NCBI GenBank assembly: GCA_936450465.1
Contig: OW388293.1
Location: 53,223,201 to 53,287,200 of the forward strand
Direction of reading: 5' to 3'
Length of the DNA: 64,000 nt
From: Gibbula magus
Lineage: Eukaryota; Mollusca; Gastropoda; Trochida; Trochidae
Made by a program: the position numbers and the translations under genes. Positions 25,367 through 38,951 of this stretch are shown piece after piece. Below the pieces are notes generated by a model. That model was not told the origin of the DNA. It saw nothing but the letters and a program-made list of their open reading frames with translations, and did not search any database. How positions within the stretch are numbered: the first letter of the stretch is position 1; every line of letters starts with the position of its first letter.

Positions 25367-27873
25367 CATGTTTTTTGGCCACTTCGGTCACGCGAACCTC
25401 TTTAACGGCGAATCTGGAGTCCAACATAAGGAAGGTAGCGGGAATTGGATATGACCATTCGATAGACCACATTGTAATATACATCTTAGCCAAGTTTGGT
25501 TCTGAAATATGCATTTAGAAGAAAGTTATCACGCTTGCTGTCAAGTATCGTGTTTCTCGCACTTAGAATAATTTCCATGTTTTTTGGCCAATTTGGTCAC
25601 GCGAACCTCTTTAACGGCGAATCTTGAGTCCAAATTAAGGAAGGTAGCGGGAATTCGAAATGACCATTCGATAGACCACATTGTAATATACATCTTAGCC
25701 AAGTTTGGTTCTGAAATATTCATTTTGAAGACAGTTATCACGCTTGCTGTCAAGTATCGTGTTTCTCGCACTTAGAATAATGTTCATGTTTTTTGGCCAA
25801 TTTGGTCACGCGAACCTCTTTAACGGCGAATCTGGAGTCCAACTTAAGGAAGGTAGCGGGAATTGGAAATGACCATTCGATAGATCACATTGTAATATAC
25901 ATCTCAGCCAAGTTTGGTTCTGAAATATGAATTTTGAAGAAAGTTATTACGCTTGCTGTCAAGTAGTGTGTTTCTCGCACTTAGAATAATTTCCATGTTT
26001 TTTGGCCAATTTGGTCACGCGAACCTCTTTAACGGCGAATCTGGAGTCCAAATTAAGGAAGGTAGCGGGAATTGGAAATGACCATTCGATAGATCACATT
26101 GTAATATACATCTCAGCCAAGTTTGGTTCTGAAATATGAATTTTGAAGAAAGTTATTACGCTTGCTGTCAAGTAGTGTGTTTCTCGCACTTAGAATAATT
26201 TCCATGTTTTTTGGCCACTTCGGTCACGCGAACCTCTTTAACGGCGAATCTGGAGTCCAACTTAAGGAAGGTAGCGGGAATTGGAAATGACCATTCGATA
26301 GACCACATTGTAATATACATCTTAACCAAGTTTGGTTCTGAAATATGCATTTTGAAGAAAGTTATCACGCTTGCTGTCAAGTATCGTGTTTCTCCCACTT
26401 AGAATAATTTCCATGTTTTTTGGCCAATTTGGTCACGCGAACCTCTTTAACGGCGAATCTGGAGTCCAAATTAAGGAAGGTAGCGGGAATTGGAAATGAC
26501 CGTTCAATAGATCACATTATAATATACATCTCAGCCAAGTTTGGTTCTGAAATATGAATTTGAAGAAAGTTATTACGCTTGCTGTCAAGTAGTGTGTTTC
26601 TCGCACTTAGAATAATTTCCATGTTTTTTGGCCACTTCGGTCACGCGAACCTCTTTAACGGCGAATCTGGAGTCCAACATAAGGAAGGTAGCGGGAATTG
26701 GATATGACCATTCGATAGACCACATTGTAATATACATCTTAGCCAAGTTTGGTTCTGAAATATGCATTTAGAAGAAAGTTATCACGCTTGCTGTCAAGTA
26801 TCGTGTTTCTCGCACTTAGAATAATTTCCATGTTTTTTGGCCAATTTGGTCACGTGAACCTCTTTAACGGCGAATCTTGAGTCCAAATTAAGGAAGGTAG
26901 CGGGAATTCGAAATGACCATTCGATAGACCACATTGTAATATACATCTTAGCCAAGTTTGGTTCTGAAATATTCATTTTGAAGACAGTTATCACGCTTGC
27001 TGTCAAGTATCGTGTTTCTCGCACTTAGAATAATGTTCATGTTTTTTGGCCAATTTGGTCACGCGAACCTCTTTAACGGCGAATCTGGAGTCCAACTTAA
27101 GGAAGGTAGCGGGAATTGGAAATGACCATTCGATAGATCACATTGTAATATACATCTCAGCCAAGTTTGGTTCTGAAATATGAATTTTGAAGAAAGTTAT
27201 TACGCTTGCTGTCAAGTAGTGTGTTTCTCGCACTTAGAATAATTTCCATGTTTTTTGGCCAATTTGGTCACGCGAACCTCTTTAACGGCGAATCTGGAGT
27301 CCAAATTAAGGAAGGTAGCGGGAATTGGAAATGACCATTCGATAGATCACATTGTAATATACATCTCAGCCAAGTTTGGTTCTGAAATATGAATTTTGAA
27401 GAAAGTTATTACGCTTGCTGTCAAGTAGTGTGTTTCTCGCACTTAGAATAATTTCCATGTTTTTTGGCCACTTCGGTCACGCGAACCTCTTTAACGGCGA
27501 ATCTGGAGTCCAACTTAAGGAAGGTAGCGGGAATTGGAAATGACCATTCGATAGATCACATTGTAATATACATCTCAGCCAAGTTTGGTTCTGAAATATG
27601 AATTTTGAAGAAAGTTATTACGCTTGCTGTCAAGTAGTGTGTTTCTCGCACTTAGAATAATTTCCATGTTTTTTGGCCAATTTGGTCACGCGAACCTCTT
27701 TAACGGCGAATCTTGAGTCCAAATTAAGGAAGGTAGCGGGAATTGGAAATGACCATTCGATAGACCACATTGTAATATACATCTTAGCCAAGTTTGGTTC
27801 TGAAATATGCATTTTGAAGACAGTTATCACGCTTGCTGTCAAATATCGTGTTTCTCGCACTTAGAATAATTTT
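25367..27873 (+). repeat. 6-mer higher-order repeat, two copies
   Basis: The copies are 25,367-26,619 and 26,620-27,873. The first four units match closely: CCACTTCGG with AACATAAGG and CATTTAGAAG, then an R unit with ATCTTGAGTCC and ATTCATTTTGAAGACAG, then a B unit with AATGTTCATG, then B. AACATAAGG (near 25,424 and 26,677) and TGTTCATG (25,781 and 27,034) are 1,253 bp apart, reflecting a one-base deletion near 26,553. The fifth and sixth units differ in state. Confidence 0.88.
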
Positions 27874-28291
27874 CATGTTTTTTGGCCAATTTGGTCACGC
27901 GAACCTCTTTAACGGCGAATCTGGAGTACAACTTAAGGAAGGTAGCGGGAATTGGAAATGACCATTCGATAGATCACATTGTAATATACATCTCAGCCAA
28001 GTTTGGTTCTGAAATATGAATTTGGAAGAAAGTTATTACGCTTGCTGTCAAGTAGTGTGTTTCTCGCACTTAGAATAATTTCCATGTTTTTTGGCCAATT
28101 TGGTCACGCGAACCTCTTTAACGGCGAATCTGGAGTCCAACTTAAGGAAGGTAGCGGGAATTGGAAATGACCATTCGATAGATCACATTGTAATATACAT
28201 CTCAGCCAAGTTTGGTTCTGAAATATGAATTTTGAAGAAAGTTATTACGCTTGCTGTCAAGTAGTGTGTTTCTCGCACTTAGAATAATTTC
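27874..28291 (+). repeat. Two B monomers between HOR blocks
   Basis: Two consecutive B units. The first carries GGAGTACAACTT and GAATTTGGAAG, both apparently private to it. The second is a plain B. Confidence 0.82.
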
Positions 28292-30381
28292 CATGTTTTT
28301 TGGCCACTTCGGTCACGCGAACCTCTTTAACGGCGAATCTGGAGTCCAACTTAAGGAAGGTAGCGGGAATTGGAAATGACCATTCGATAGATCACATTGT
28401 AATATACATCTCAGCCAAGTTTGGTTCTGAAATATGAATTTTGAAGAAAGTTATTACGCTTGCTGTCAAGTAGTGTGTTTCTCGCACTTAGAATAATTTC
28501 CATGTTTTTTGGCCACTTCGGTCACGCGAACCTCTTTAACGGCGAATCTGGAGTCCAACTTAAGGAAGGTAGCGGGAATTGGATATGACCATTCGATAGA
28601 CCACATTGTAATATACATCTTAGCCAAGTTTGGTTCTGAAATATGCATTTAGAAGAAAGTTATCACGCTTGCTGTCAAGTATCGTGTTTCTCGCACTTAA
28701 AATAATTTCCATGTTTTTTGGCCAATTTGGTCACGCGAACCTCTTTAACGGCGAATCTTGGGTCCAAATTAAGGAAGGTAGCGGGAATTGGAAATGACCA
28801 TTCGATAGACCACATTGTAATATACATCTTAGCCAAGTTTGGTTCTGAAATATGCATTTTGAAGAAAGTTATCACGCTTGCTGTCAAGTATCGTATTTCT
28901 CGCACTTAGAATAATTTCCATGTTTTTTGGCCAATTTGGTCACGCGAACCTCTTTAACGGCTAATCTGGAGTCCAACTTAAGGAAGGTAGCGGGAATTGG
29001 AAATGACCATTCAATAGATCACATTGTAATATACATCTCAGCCAAGTTTGGTTCTGAAATATGAATTTTGAAGAAAGTTATTACGCTTGCTGTCAAGTAG
29101 TGTGTTTCTCGCACTTAGAATAATTTCCATGTTTTTTGGCCACTTCGGTCACGCGAACCTCTTTAACGGCGAATCTGGAGTCCAACTTAAGGAAGGTAGC
29201 GGGAATTGGAAATGACCATTCGATAGATCACATTGTAATATACATCTCAGCCAAGTTTGGTTCTGAAATATGAATTTTGAAGAAAGTTATTACGCTTGCT
29301 GTCAAGTAGTGTGTTTCTCGCACTTAGAATAATTTCCATGTTTTTTGGCCACTTCGGTCACGCGAACCTCTTTAACGGCGAATCTGGAGTCCAACTTAAG
29401 GAAGGTAGCGGGAATTGGATATGACCATTCGATAGACCACATTGTAATATACATCTTAGCCAAGTTTGGTTCTGAAATATGCATTTAGAAGAAAGTTATC
29501 ACGCTTGCTGTCAAGTATCGTGTTTCTCGCACTTAAAATAATTTCCATGTTTTTTGGCCAATTTGGTCACGCGAACCTCTTTAACGGCGAATCTTGGGTC
29601 CAAATTAAGGAAGGTAGCGGGAATTGGAAATGACCATTCGATAGACCACATTGTAATATACATCTTAGCCAAGTTTGGTTCTGAAATATGCATTTTGAAG
29701 AAAGTTATCACGCTTGCTGTCAAGTATCGTATTTCTCGCACTTAGAATAATTTCCATGTTTTTTGGCCACTTCGGTCACGCGAACCTCTTTAACGGCGAA
29801 TCTGGAGTCCAACTTAAGGAAGGTAGCGGGAATTGGAAATGACCATTCGATAGATCACATTGTAATATACATCTCAGCCAAGTTTGGTTCTGAAATATGA
29901 ATTTTGAAGAAAGTTATTACGCTTGCTGTCAAGTAGTGTGTTTCTCGCACTTAGAATAATTTCCATGTTTTTTGGCCACTTCGGTCACGCGAACCTCTTT
30001 AACGGCGAATCTGGAGTCCAACTTAAGGAAGGTAGCGGGAATTGGATATGACCATTCGATAGACCACATTGTAATATACATCTTAGCCAAGTTTGGTTCT
30101 GAAATATGCATTTAGAAGAAAGTTATCACGTTTGCTGTCAAGTAGTGTGTTTCTCGCACTTAAAATAATTTCCATGTTTTTTGGCCAATTTGGTCACGCG
30201 AACCTCTTTAACGGCGAATCTTGGGTCCAAATTAAGGAAGGTAGCGGGAATTGGAAATGACCATTCGATAGACCACAGTGTAATATACATCTTAGCCAAG
30301 TTTGGTTCTGAAATATGCATTTTGAAGAAAGTTATCACGCTTGCTGTCAAGTATCGTATTTCTCGCACTTAGAATAATTTC
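28292..30381 (+). repeat. Trimer higher-order repeat, three copies plus one extra monomer
   Basis: The trimer is a CCACTTCGG unit with a B tail, a CCACTTCGG Y unit with CATTTAGAAG, and an A unit with ATCTTGGGTCC and ATCGTATTTC. Copies begin at 28,292, 29,128 and 29,755. An extra B unit with GGCTAATCTGG (28,919-29,127) follows the first copy. CATTTAGAAG starts at 28,646, 29,482 and 30,109, spacings of four and three units. The third copy has CACGTTTGC followed by a B-like AAGTAGTG tail near 30,135. Confidence 0.9.
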
Positions 30382-32262
30382 CATGTTTTTTGGCCAATTT
30401 GGTCACGCGAACCTCTTTAACGGCGAATCTGGAGTCCAACTTAAGGAAGGTAGCGGGAATTGGAAATGACCATTCAATAGATCACATTGTAATATACATC
30501 TCAGCCAAGTTTGGTTCTGAAATATGAATTTTGAAGAAAGTTATTACGCTTGCTGTCAAGTAGTGTGTTTCTCGCACTTAGAATAATTTCCATGTTTTTT
30601 GGCCAATTTGGTCACGCGAACCTCTTTAACGGCGAATCTGGAGTCCAACTTAAGGAAGGTAGCGGGAATTGGATATGACCATTCGATAGATCACATTGTA
30701 ATATACATCTTAGCCAAGTTTGGTTCTGAAATATGCATTTTGAAGAAAGTTATCGCGCTTGCTGTCAAGTATCGTGTTTCTCGCACTTAGAATAATTTCC
30801 ATGTTTTTTGGCCAATTTGGTCACGCGAACCTCTTTAACGGCGAATCTGGAGTCCAACTTAAGGAAGATAGCGGGAATTGGAAATGACCATTCAATAGAT
30901 CACATTGTAATATACATCTCAGCCAAGTTTGGTTCTGAAATATGAATTTTGAAGAAAGTTATTACGCTTGCTGTCAAGTAGTGTGTTTCTCGCACTTAGA
31001 ATAATTTCCATGTTTTTTGGCCAATTTGGTCACGCGAACCTCTTTAACGGCGAATCTGGAGTCCAACTTAAGGAAGGTAGCGGGAATTGGATATGACCAT
31101 TCTATAGACCACATTGTAATATACATCTTAGCCAAGTTTGGTTCTGAAATATGCATTTTGAAGAAAGTTATCACGCTTGCTGTCATGTATCGTGTTTCCC
31201 GCACTTAGAATAATTTCCATGTTTTTTGGCCAATTTGGTCACGCGAACCTCTTTAACGGCGAATCTGGAGTCCAACTTAAGGAAGGTAGCGGGAATTCGA
31301 AATGACCATTCGATGGACCACATTGTAATATACATCTTAACCAAGTTTGGTTCTGAAATATGCATTTTGAAGAAAGTTATCACGCTTGCTGTCAAGTATC
31401 GTGTTTCTCGCACTTAGAATAATTTCCATGTTTTTTGGCCAATTTGGTCACGCGAACCTCTTTAACGGCGAATCTGGAGTCCAACTTAAGGAAGGTAGCG
31501 GGAATTGGATATGACCATTCGATAGATCACATTGTAATATACATCTTAGCCAAGTTTGGTTCTGAAATATGCATTTTGAAGAAAGTTATCACGCTTGCTG
31601 TCAAGTATCGTGTTTCTCGCACTTAGAATAATTTCCATGTTTTTTGGCCAATTTGGTCACGCGAACCTCTTTAACGGCGAATCTGGAGTCCAACTTAAGG
31701 AAGGTAGCGGGAATTCGAAATGACCATTCGATAGACCACATTGTAATATACATCTTAACCAAGTTTGGTTCTGAAATATGCATTTTGAAGAAAGTTATCA
31801 CGCTTGCTGTCAAGTATCGTGTTTCTCGCACTTAGAATAATTTCCATGTTTTTTGGCCAATTTGATCACGCGAACCTCTTTAACGGCGAATCTGGAGTCC
31901 AAATTAAGGAAGGTAGCGGGAATTGGAAATGACCGTTCGATAGACCACATTGTAATATACATCTTAGCCAAGTTTGGTTCTGAAATATGCATTTTGAAGA
32001 AAGTTATCACGCTTGCTGTCAAGTATCGTGTTTTTCGCACTTAGAATAATTTCCATGTTTTTTGGCCAATTTGGTCACGCGAACCTCTTTAACGGCGAAT
32101 CTGGAGTCCAACTTAAGGAAGGTAGCGGGAATTCGAAATGACCATTCGATAGACCACATTGTAATATACATCTTAGCCAAGTTTGGTTCTGAAATATGCA
32201 TTTTGAAGAAAGTTATCACGCTTGCTGTCAAGTATCGTGTTTCTCGCACTTAGAATAATTTC
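30382..32262 (+). repeat. Mixed dimer region, A-rich on the right
   Basis: Order: B, Y, B, Y, R, Y, R, G, R. Y-R pairs at 31,009 and 31,427 form a 418-bp dimer with CTTAACCAAG in both R units. Private variants include GGAAGATAGCG near 30,865, TTATCGCGC near 30,752, GTCATGTATCG near 31,184 and CGATGGACC near 31,313. The six units from 31,009 are all type A. Confidence 0.85.
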
Positions 32263-34353
32263 CATGTTTTTGGCCAATTTGGTCACGCGAACCTCTTTAA
32301 CGGCGAATCTGGAGTCCAAATTAAGGAAGGTAGCGGGAATTGGAAATGACCGTTCAATAGATCACATTATAATATACATCTCAGCCAAGTTTGGTTCTGA
32401 AATATGAATTTTGAAGAAAGTTATTACGCTTGCTGTCAAGTAGTGTGTTTCTCGCACTTAGAATACTTTCCATGTTTTTTTGGCCAATTTGGTCACGCGA
32501 ACCTCTTTAACGGCGAATCTGGAGTCCAACTTAAGGAAGGTAGCGGGAATTCGAAATGACCATTCGATAGACCACATTGTAATATACATCTTAGCCAAGT
32601 TTGGTTCTGAAATATGCATTTTGAAGAAAGTTATCACGCTTGCTGTCAAGTATCGTGTTTCTCGCACTTAGAATAATTTCCATGTTTTTTGGCCAATTTG
32701 GTCACGCGAACCTCTTTAACGGCGAATCTGGAGTCATACTTAAGGAAGGCAGCGGGAATTCGAAATGACCATTCGATAGACCACATTGTAATATACATCT
32801 TAGCCAAGTTTGGTTCTGAAATATGAATTTTGAAGAAAGTTATTACGCTTGCTGTCAAGTAGTGTGTTTCTCGCACTTAGAATAATTTCCATGTTTTTTG
32901 GCCAATTTGGTCACGCGAACCTCTTTAACGGCGAATCTGGAGTCCAACTTAAGGAAGGTAGCGGGAATTGGATATGACCATCCGATAGATCACATTGTAA
33001 TATACATCTTAGCCAAGTTTGGTTCTGAAATATGAATTTTGAAGAAAGTTATCACGCTTGCTGTCAAGTATCGTGTTTCTCGCACTTAGAATAATTTCCA
33101 TGTTTTTTGGCCAATTTGGTCACGCGAACCTCTTTAACGGCGAATCTGGAGTCCAACTTAAGGAAGGTAGCGGGAATTCGAAATGACCATTCGATAGACC
33201 ACATTGTAATATACATCTTAACCAAGTTTGGTTCTGAAATATGCATTTTGAAGAAAGTTATCACGCTTGCTGTCAAGTATCGTGTTTCTCGCACTTAGAA
33301 TAATTTCCATGTTTTTTGGCCAATTTGATCACGCGAACCTCTTTAACGGCGAATCTGGAGTCCAAATTAAGGAAGGTAGCGGGAATTGGAAATGACCGTT
33401 CAATAGATCACATTATAATATACATTTCAGCCAAGTTTGGTTCTGAAATATGAATTTTGAAGAAAGTTATTACGCTTGCTGTCAAGTAGTGTGTTTCTCG
33501 CACTTAGAATAATTTCCATGTTTTTTTGGCCAATTTGGTCACGCGAACCTCTTTAACGGCGAATCTGGAGTCCAACTTAAGGAAGGTAGCGGGAATTCGA
33601 AATGACCATTCGATAGACCACATTGTAATATACATCTTAGCCAAGTTTGGTTCTGAAATATGCATTTTGAAGAAAGTTATCACGCTTGCTGTCAAGTATC
33701 GTGTTTCTCGCACTTAGAATAATTTCCATGTTTTTTGGCCAATTTGGTCACGCGAACCTCTTTAACAGCGAATCTGGAGTCAAACTTAAGGAAGGTAGCG
33801 GGAATTCGAAATGACCATTCGATAGACCACATTGTAATATACATCTTAGCCAAGTTTGGTTCTGAAATATGAATTTTGAAGAAAGTTATTACGCTTGCTG
33901 TCAAGTAGTGTGTTTCTCGCACTTAGAATAATTTCCATGTTTTTTGGCCACTTCGGTCACGCGAACCTCTTTAACGGCGAATCTGGAGTCCAACTTAAGG
34001 AAGGTAGCGGGAATTGGATATGATCATTCGATAGATCACATTGTAATATACATCTTAGCCAAGTTTGGTTCTGAAATATGAATATTGAAGAAAGTTATTA
34101 CGCTTGCTGTCAAGTAGTGTGTTTCTCGCACTTAGAATAATTTCCATGTTTTTTGGCCACTTCGGTCACGCGAACCTCTTTAACGGCGAATCTGGAGTCC
34201 AACTTAAGGAAGGTAGCGGGAATTCGAAATGACCATTCGATAGACCACATTGTAATATACATCTTAACCAAGTTTGGTTCTGAAATATGCATTTTGAAGA
34301 AAGTTATTACGCTTGCTGTCAAGTATCGTGTTTCTCGCACTTAGAATAATTTC
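32263..34353 (+). repeat. 5-mer higher-order repeat, two copies
   Basis: The copies are 32,263-33,307 and 33,308-34,353. The order is B with CATTATAATATAC, R with seven Ts, an R-like unit with a B tail, a variable unit, and R with CTTAACC. Matching units at 32,471 and 33,517 are 1,046 bp apart because a five-T tract at the start of copy 1 shortens it by one. The fourth unit differs: C at 32,890 with CATCCGATAG, versus CCACTTCGG with GAATATTGAAG at 33,936. Confidence 0.87.
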
Positions 34354-34562
34354 CATGTTTTTTGGCCAATTTGGTCACGCGAACCTCTTTAACGGCGAAT
34401 CTGGAGTCCAACTTAAGGAAGGTAGCGGGAATTCGAAATGACCATTCGATAGACCACATTGTAATATACATCTTAGCCAAGTTTGGTTCTGAAATATGCA
34501 TTTTGAAGAAAGTTATCACGCTTGCTGTCAAGTATCGTGTTTCTCGCACTTAGAATAATTTC
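34354..34562 (+). repeat. Single R monomer between 5-mer blocks
   Basis: An ordinary R unit (GAATTCGAAATG, GATAGACC, A tail). It also forms the end of a four-unit module, 33,727-34,562, that reappears 26 units downstream. Confidence 0.82.
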
Positions 34563-36652
34563 CATGTTTTTTGGCCAATTTGGTCACGCGAACCTCTTTA
34601 ACGGCGAATCTGGAGTCCAAATTAAGGAAGGTAGCGGGAATTGGAAATGACCGTTCGATAGACCACATTGTAATATACATCTTAGCCAAGTTTGGTTCTG
34701 AAATATGCATTTTGAAGAAAGTTATCACGCTTGCTGTCAAGTATCGTGTTTCTCGCACTTAGAATAATTTCCATGTTTTTTGGCCAATTTGGTCACGCGA
34801 ACCTCTTTAACGGCGAATCTGGAGTCCAACTGAAGGAAGGTAGCGGGAATTCGAAATGACAATTCGATAGACCACATTGTAATATACATCTTAACCAAGT
34901 TTGGTTCTGAAATATGCATTTTGAAGAAAGTTATCACGCTTGCTGTCAAGTATCGTGTTTCTCGCACTTAGAATAATTTCCATGTTTTTTGGCCAATTTG
35001 GTCACGCGAACCTCTTTAACGGCGAATCTGGAGTCCAACTTAAGGAAGGTAGCGGGAATTGGAAATGACCATTCAATAGATCACATTGTAATATACATCT
35101 CAGCCAAGTTTGGTTCTGAAATATGAATTTTGAAGAAAGTTGTTACGCTTGCTGTCAAGTAGTGTGTTTCTCGCACTTAAAATAATTTCCATGTTTTTTG
35201 GCCAATTTGGTCACGCGAACCTCTTTAACGGCGAATCTGGAGTCCAACTTAAGGAAGGTAGCGGGAATTGGATATGACCATTCGATAGATCACATTGTAA
35301 TATACATCTTAGCCAAGTTTGGTTCTGAAATATGCATTTTGAAGAAAGTTATCACGCTTGCTGTCAAGTATCGTGTTTCTCGCACTTAGAATAATTTCCT
35401 AGTTTTTTGGCCAATTTGGTCACGCGAACCTCTTTAACGGCGAATCTGGAGTCCAACTTAAGGAAGGTAGCGGGAATTCGAAATGACCATTCGATAGATC
35501 ACATTGTAATATACATCTTAACCAAGTTTGGTTCTGAAATATGCATTTTGAAGAAAGTTATCACGCTTGCTGTCAAGTATCGTGTTTCTCGCACTTAGAA
35601 TAATTTCCATGTTTTTTGGCCAATTTGGTCACGCGAACCTCTTTAACGGCGAATCTGGAGTCCAAATTAAGGAAGGTAGCGGGAATTGGAAATGACCGTT
35701 CGATAGACCACATTGTAATATACATCTTAGCCAAGTTTGGTTCTGAAATATGCATTTTGAAGAAAGTTATCACGCTTGCTGTCAAGTATCGTGTTTCTCG
35801 CACTTAGAATAATTTCCATGTTTTTTGGCCAATTTGGTCACGCGAACCTCTTTAACGGCGAATCTGGAGTCCAACTTAAGGAAGGTAGCGGGAATTCGAA
35901 ATGACCATTCGATAGATCACATTGTAATATACATCTCAGCCAAGTTTGGTTCTGAAATATGCATTTTGAAGAAAGTTATCACGCTTGCTGTCAAGTATCG
36001 TGTTTCTCGCACTTAGAATAATTTCCATGTTTTTTGGCCAATTTGGTCACGCGAACCTCTTTAACGGCGAATCTGGAGTCCAACTTAAGGAAGGTAGCGG
36101 GAATTGGAAATGACCATTCAATAGATCACATTGTAATATACATCTCAGCCAAGTTTGGTTCTGAAATATGAATTTTGAAGAAAGTTGTTACGCTTGCTGT
36201 CAAGTAGTGTGTTTCTCGCACTTAAAATAATTTCCATGTTTTTTGGCCAATTTGGTCACGCGAACCTCTTTAACGGCGAATCTGGAGTCCAACTTAAGGA
36301 AGGTAGCGGGAATTGGATATGACCATTCGATAGATCACATTGTAATATACATCTTAGCCAAGTTTGGTTCTGAAATATGCATTTTGAAGAAAGTTATCAC
36401 GCTTGCTGTCAAGTATCGTGTTTCTCGCACTTAGAATAATTTCCATGTTTTTTGGCCAATTTGGTCACGCGAACCTCTTTAACGGCGAATCTGGAGTCCA
36501 ACTTAAGGAAGGTAGCGGGAATTCGAAATGACCATTCGATAGACCACATTGTAATATACATCTTAGCCAAGTTTGGTTCTGAAATATGCATTTTGAAGAA
36601 AGTTATCACGCTTGCTGTCAAGTATCGTGTTTCTCGCACTTAGAATAATTTC
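34563..36652 (+). repeat. 5-mer higher-order repeat, two copies of 1,045 bp
   Basis: The copies are 34,563-35,607 and 35,608-36,652, in the order G, R, B, Y, R. The rare AAGTTGTTACG in the B unit is at 35,141 and 36,186, and both copies carry CACTTAAAATAA after it. Differences include AACTGAAGG and GACAATTCG in the first copy. The second copy runs into the type A island. Confidence 0.9.
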
Positions 36653-38533
36653 CATGTTTTTTGGCCAATTTGGTCACGCGAACCTCTTTAACGGCGAATC
36701 TGGAGTCCAAATTAAGGAAGGTAGCGGGAATTGGAAATGACCGTTCGATAGACCACATTGTAATATACATCTTAGCCAAGTTTGGTTCTGAAATATGCAT
36801 TTTGAAGAAAGTTATCACGCTTGCTGTCAAGTATCGTGTTTCTCGCACTTAGAATAATTTCCTAGTTTTTTGGCCAATTTGGTCACGCGAACCTCTTTAA
36901 CGGCGAATCTGGAGTCCAAATTAAGGAAGGTAGCGGGAATTGGAAATGACCGTTCGATAGACCACATTGTAATATACATCTTAGCCAAGTTTGGTTCTGA
37001 AATATGCATTTTGAAGAAAGTTATCACGCTTGCTGTCAAGTATCGTGTTTCTCGCACTTAGAATAATTTCCATGTTTTTTGGCCAATTTGGTCACGCGAA
37101 CCTCTTTAACGGCGAATCTGGAGTCCAACTTAAGGAAGGTAGCGGGAATTCGAAATGACCATTCGATAGACCACATTGTAATATACATCTTAGCCAAGTT
37201 TGGTTCTGAAATATGCATTTTGAAGAAAGTTATCACGCTTGCTGTCAAGTATCGTGTTTCTCGCACTTAGAATAATTTCCATGTTTTTTGGCCAATTTGG
37301 TCACGCGAACCTCTTTAACGGCGAATCTGGAGTCCAAATTAAGGAAGGTAGCGGGAATTGGAAATGACCGTTCGATAGACCACATTGTAATATACATCTT
37401 AGCCAAGTTTGGTTCTGAAATATGCATTTTGAAGAAAGTTATCACGCTTGCTGTCAAGTATCGTGTTTCTCGCACTTAGAATAATTTCCTAGTTTTTTGG
37501 CCAATTTGGTCACGCGAACCTCTTTAACGGCGAATCTGGAGTCCAACTTAAGGAAGGTAGCGGGAATTCGAAATGACCATTCGATAGATCACATTGTAAT
37601 ATACATCTTAACCAAGTTTGGTTCTGAAATATGCATTTTGAAGAAAGTTATCACGCTTGCTGTCAAGTATCGTGTTTCTCGCACTTAGAATAATTTCCAT
37701 GTTTTTTGGCCAATTTGGTCACGCGAACCTCTTTAACGGCGAATCTGGAGTCCAAATTAAGGAAGGTAGCGGGAATTGGAAATGACCGTTCGATAGACCA
37801 CATTGTAATATACATCTTAGCCAAGTTTGGTTCTGAAATATGCATTTTGAAGAAAGTTATCACGCTTGCTGTCAAGTATCGTGTTTCTCGCACTTAGAAT
37901 AATTTCCATGTTTTTTGGCCAAATTGGTCACGCGAACCTCTTTAACGGCGAATCTGGAGTCCAACTTAAGGAAGGTAGCGGGAATTCGAAATGACCATTC
38001 GATAGACCACATTGTAATATACATCTTAGCCAAGTTTGGTTCTGAAATATGCATTTTGAAGAAAGTTATCACGCTTGCTGTCAAGTATCGTGTTTCTCGC
38101 ACTTAGAATAATTTCCATGTTTTTTGGCCAATTTGGTCACGCGAACCTCTTTAACGGCGAATCTGGAATCCAAATTAAGGAAGGTAGCGGGAATTGGAAA
38201 TGACCGTTCAATAGACCACATTGTAATATACATCTTAGCCAAGTTTGGTTCTGAAATATGCATTTTGAAGAAAGTTATCACGCTTGCTGTCAAGTATCGT
38301 GTTTCTCGCACTTAGAATAATTTCCATGTTTTTTGGCCAATTTGGTCACGCGAACCTCTTTAACGGCGAATCTGGAGTCCAAATTAAGGAAGGTAGCGGG
38401 AATTGGAAATGACCGTTCGATAGACCACATTGTAATATACATCTTAGCCAAGTTTGGTTCTGAAATATGCATTTTGAAGAAAGTTATCACGCTTGCTGTC
38501 AAGTATCGTGTTTCTCGCACTTAGAATAATTTC

Positions 38534-38742
38534 CATGTTTTTTGGCCAATTTGGTCACGCGAACCTCTTTAACGGCGAATCTGGAGTCCAACTTAAGGAA
38601 GGTAGCGGGAATTCGAAATGACCATTCGATAGACCACATTGTAATATACATCTTAGCCAAGTTTGGTTCTGAAATATGCATTTTGAAGAAAGTTATCACG
38701 CTTGCTGTCAAGTATCGTGTTTCTCGCACTTAGAATAATTTC
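38534..38742 (+). repeat. Reference monomer, type A (R subtype)
   Basis: The R subtype is a type A unit with GGGAATTCGAAATGACC in place of GGGAATTGGATATGACC, followed by GATAGACCACA. The change creates an EcoRI site (GAATTC) overlapping a BstBI site (TTCGAA). R units are scattered across the array and dominate parts of 12.8-20 kb and 34-40 kb. Some R units have a second mark, CTTAACCAAG. Confidence 0.88.
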
Positions 38743-38951
38743 CATGTTTTTTGGCCAATTTGGTCACGCGAACCTCTTTAACGGCGAATCTGGAGTCCAA
38801 ATTAAGGAAGGTAGCGGGAATTGGAAATGACCGTTCGATAGACCACATTGTAATATACATCTTAGCCAAGTTTGGTTCTGAAATATGCATTTTGAAGAAA
38901 GTTATCACGCTTGCTGTCAAGTATCGTGTTTCTCGCACTTAGAATAATTTC
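38743..38951 (+). repeat. Reference monomer, type A (G subtype)
   Basis: The G subtype is a type A unit with CCAAATTAAGG, which lacks the AflII site, together with GGAAATGACCGTTCGATAGACC. It is concentrated at 34.5-39 kb, where it alternates with R units, and reappears near 59.6, 61.7 and 62.8 kb. Confidence 0.85.

Noticed and set aside
32222..32407. Longer frame at a five-T tract that brings an upstream ATG into frame with the TTG-started frame
   Set aside because: It is a single one-base deletion in a homopolymer in one monomer, ending at the usual type B stop. It is most simply a chance variant or a base-calling error.
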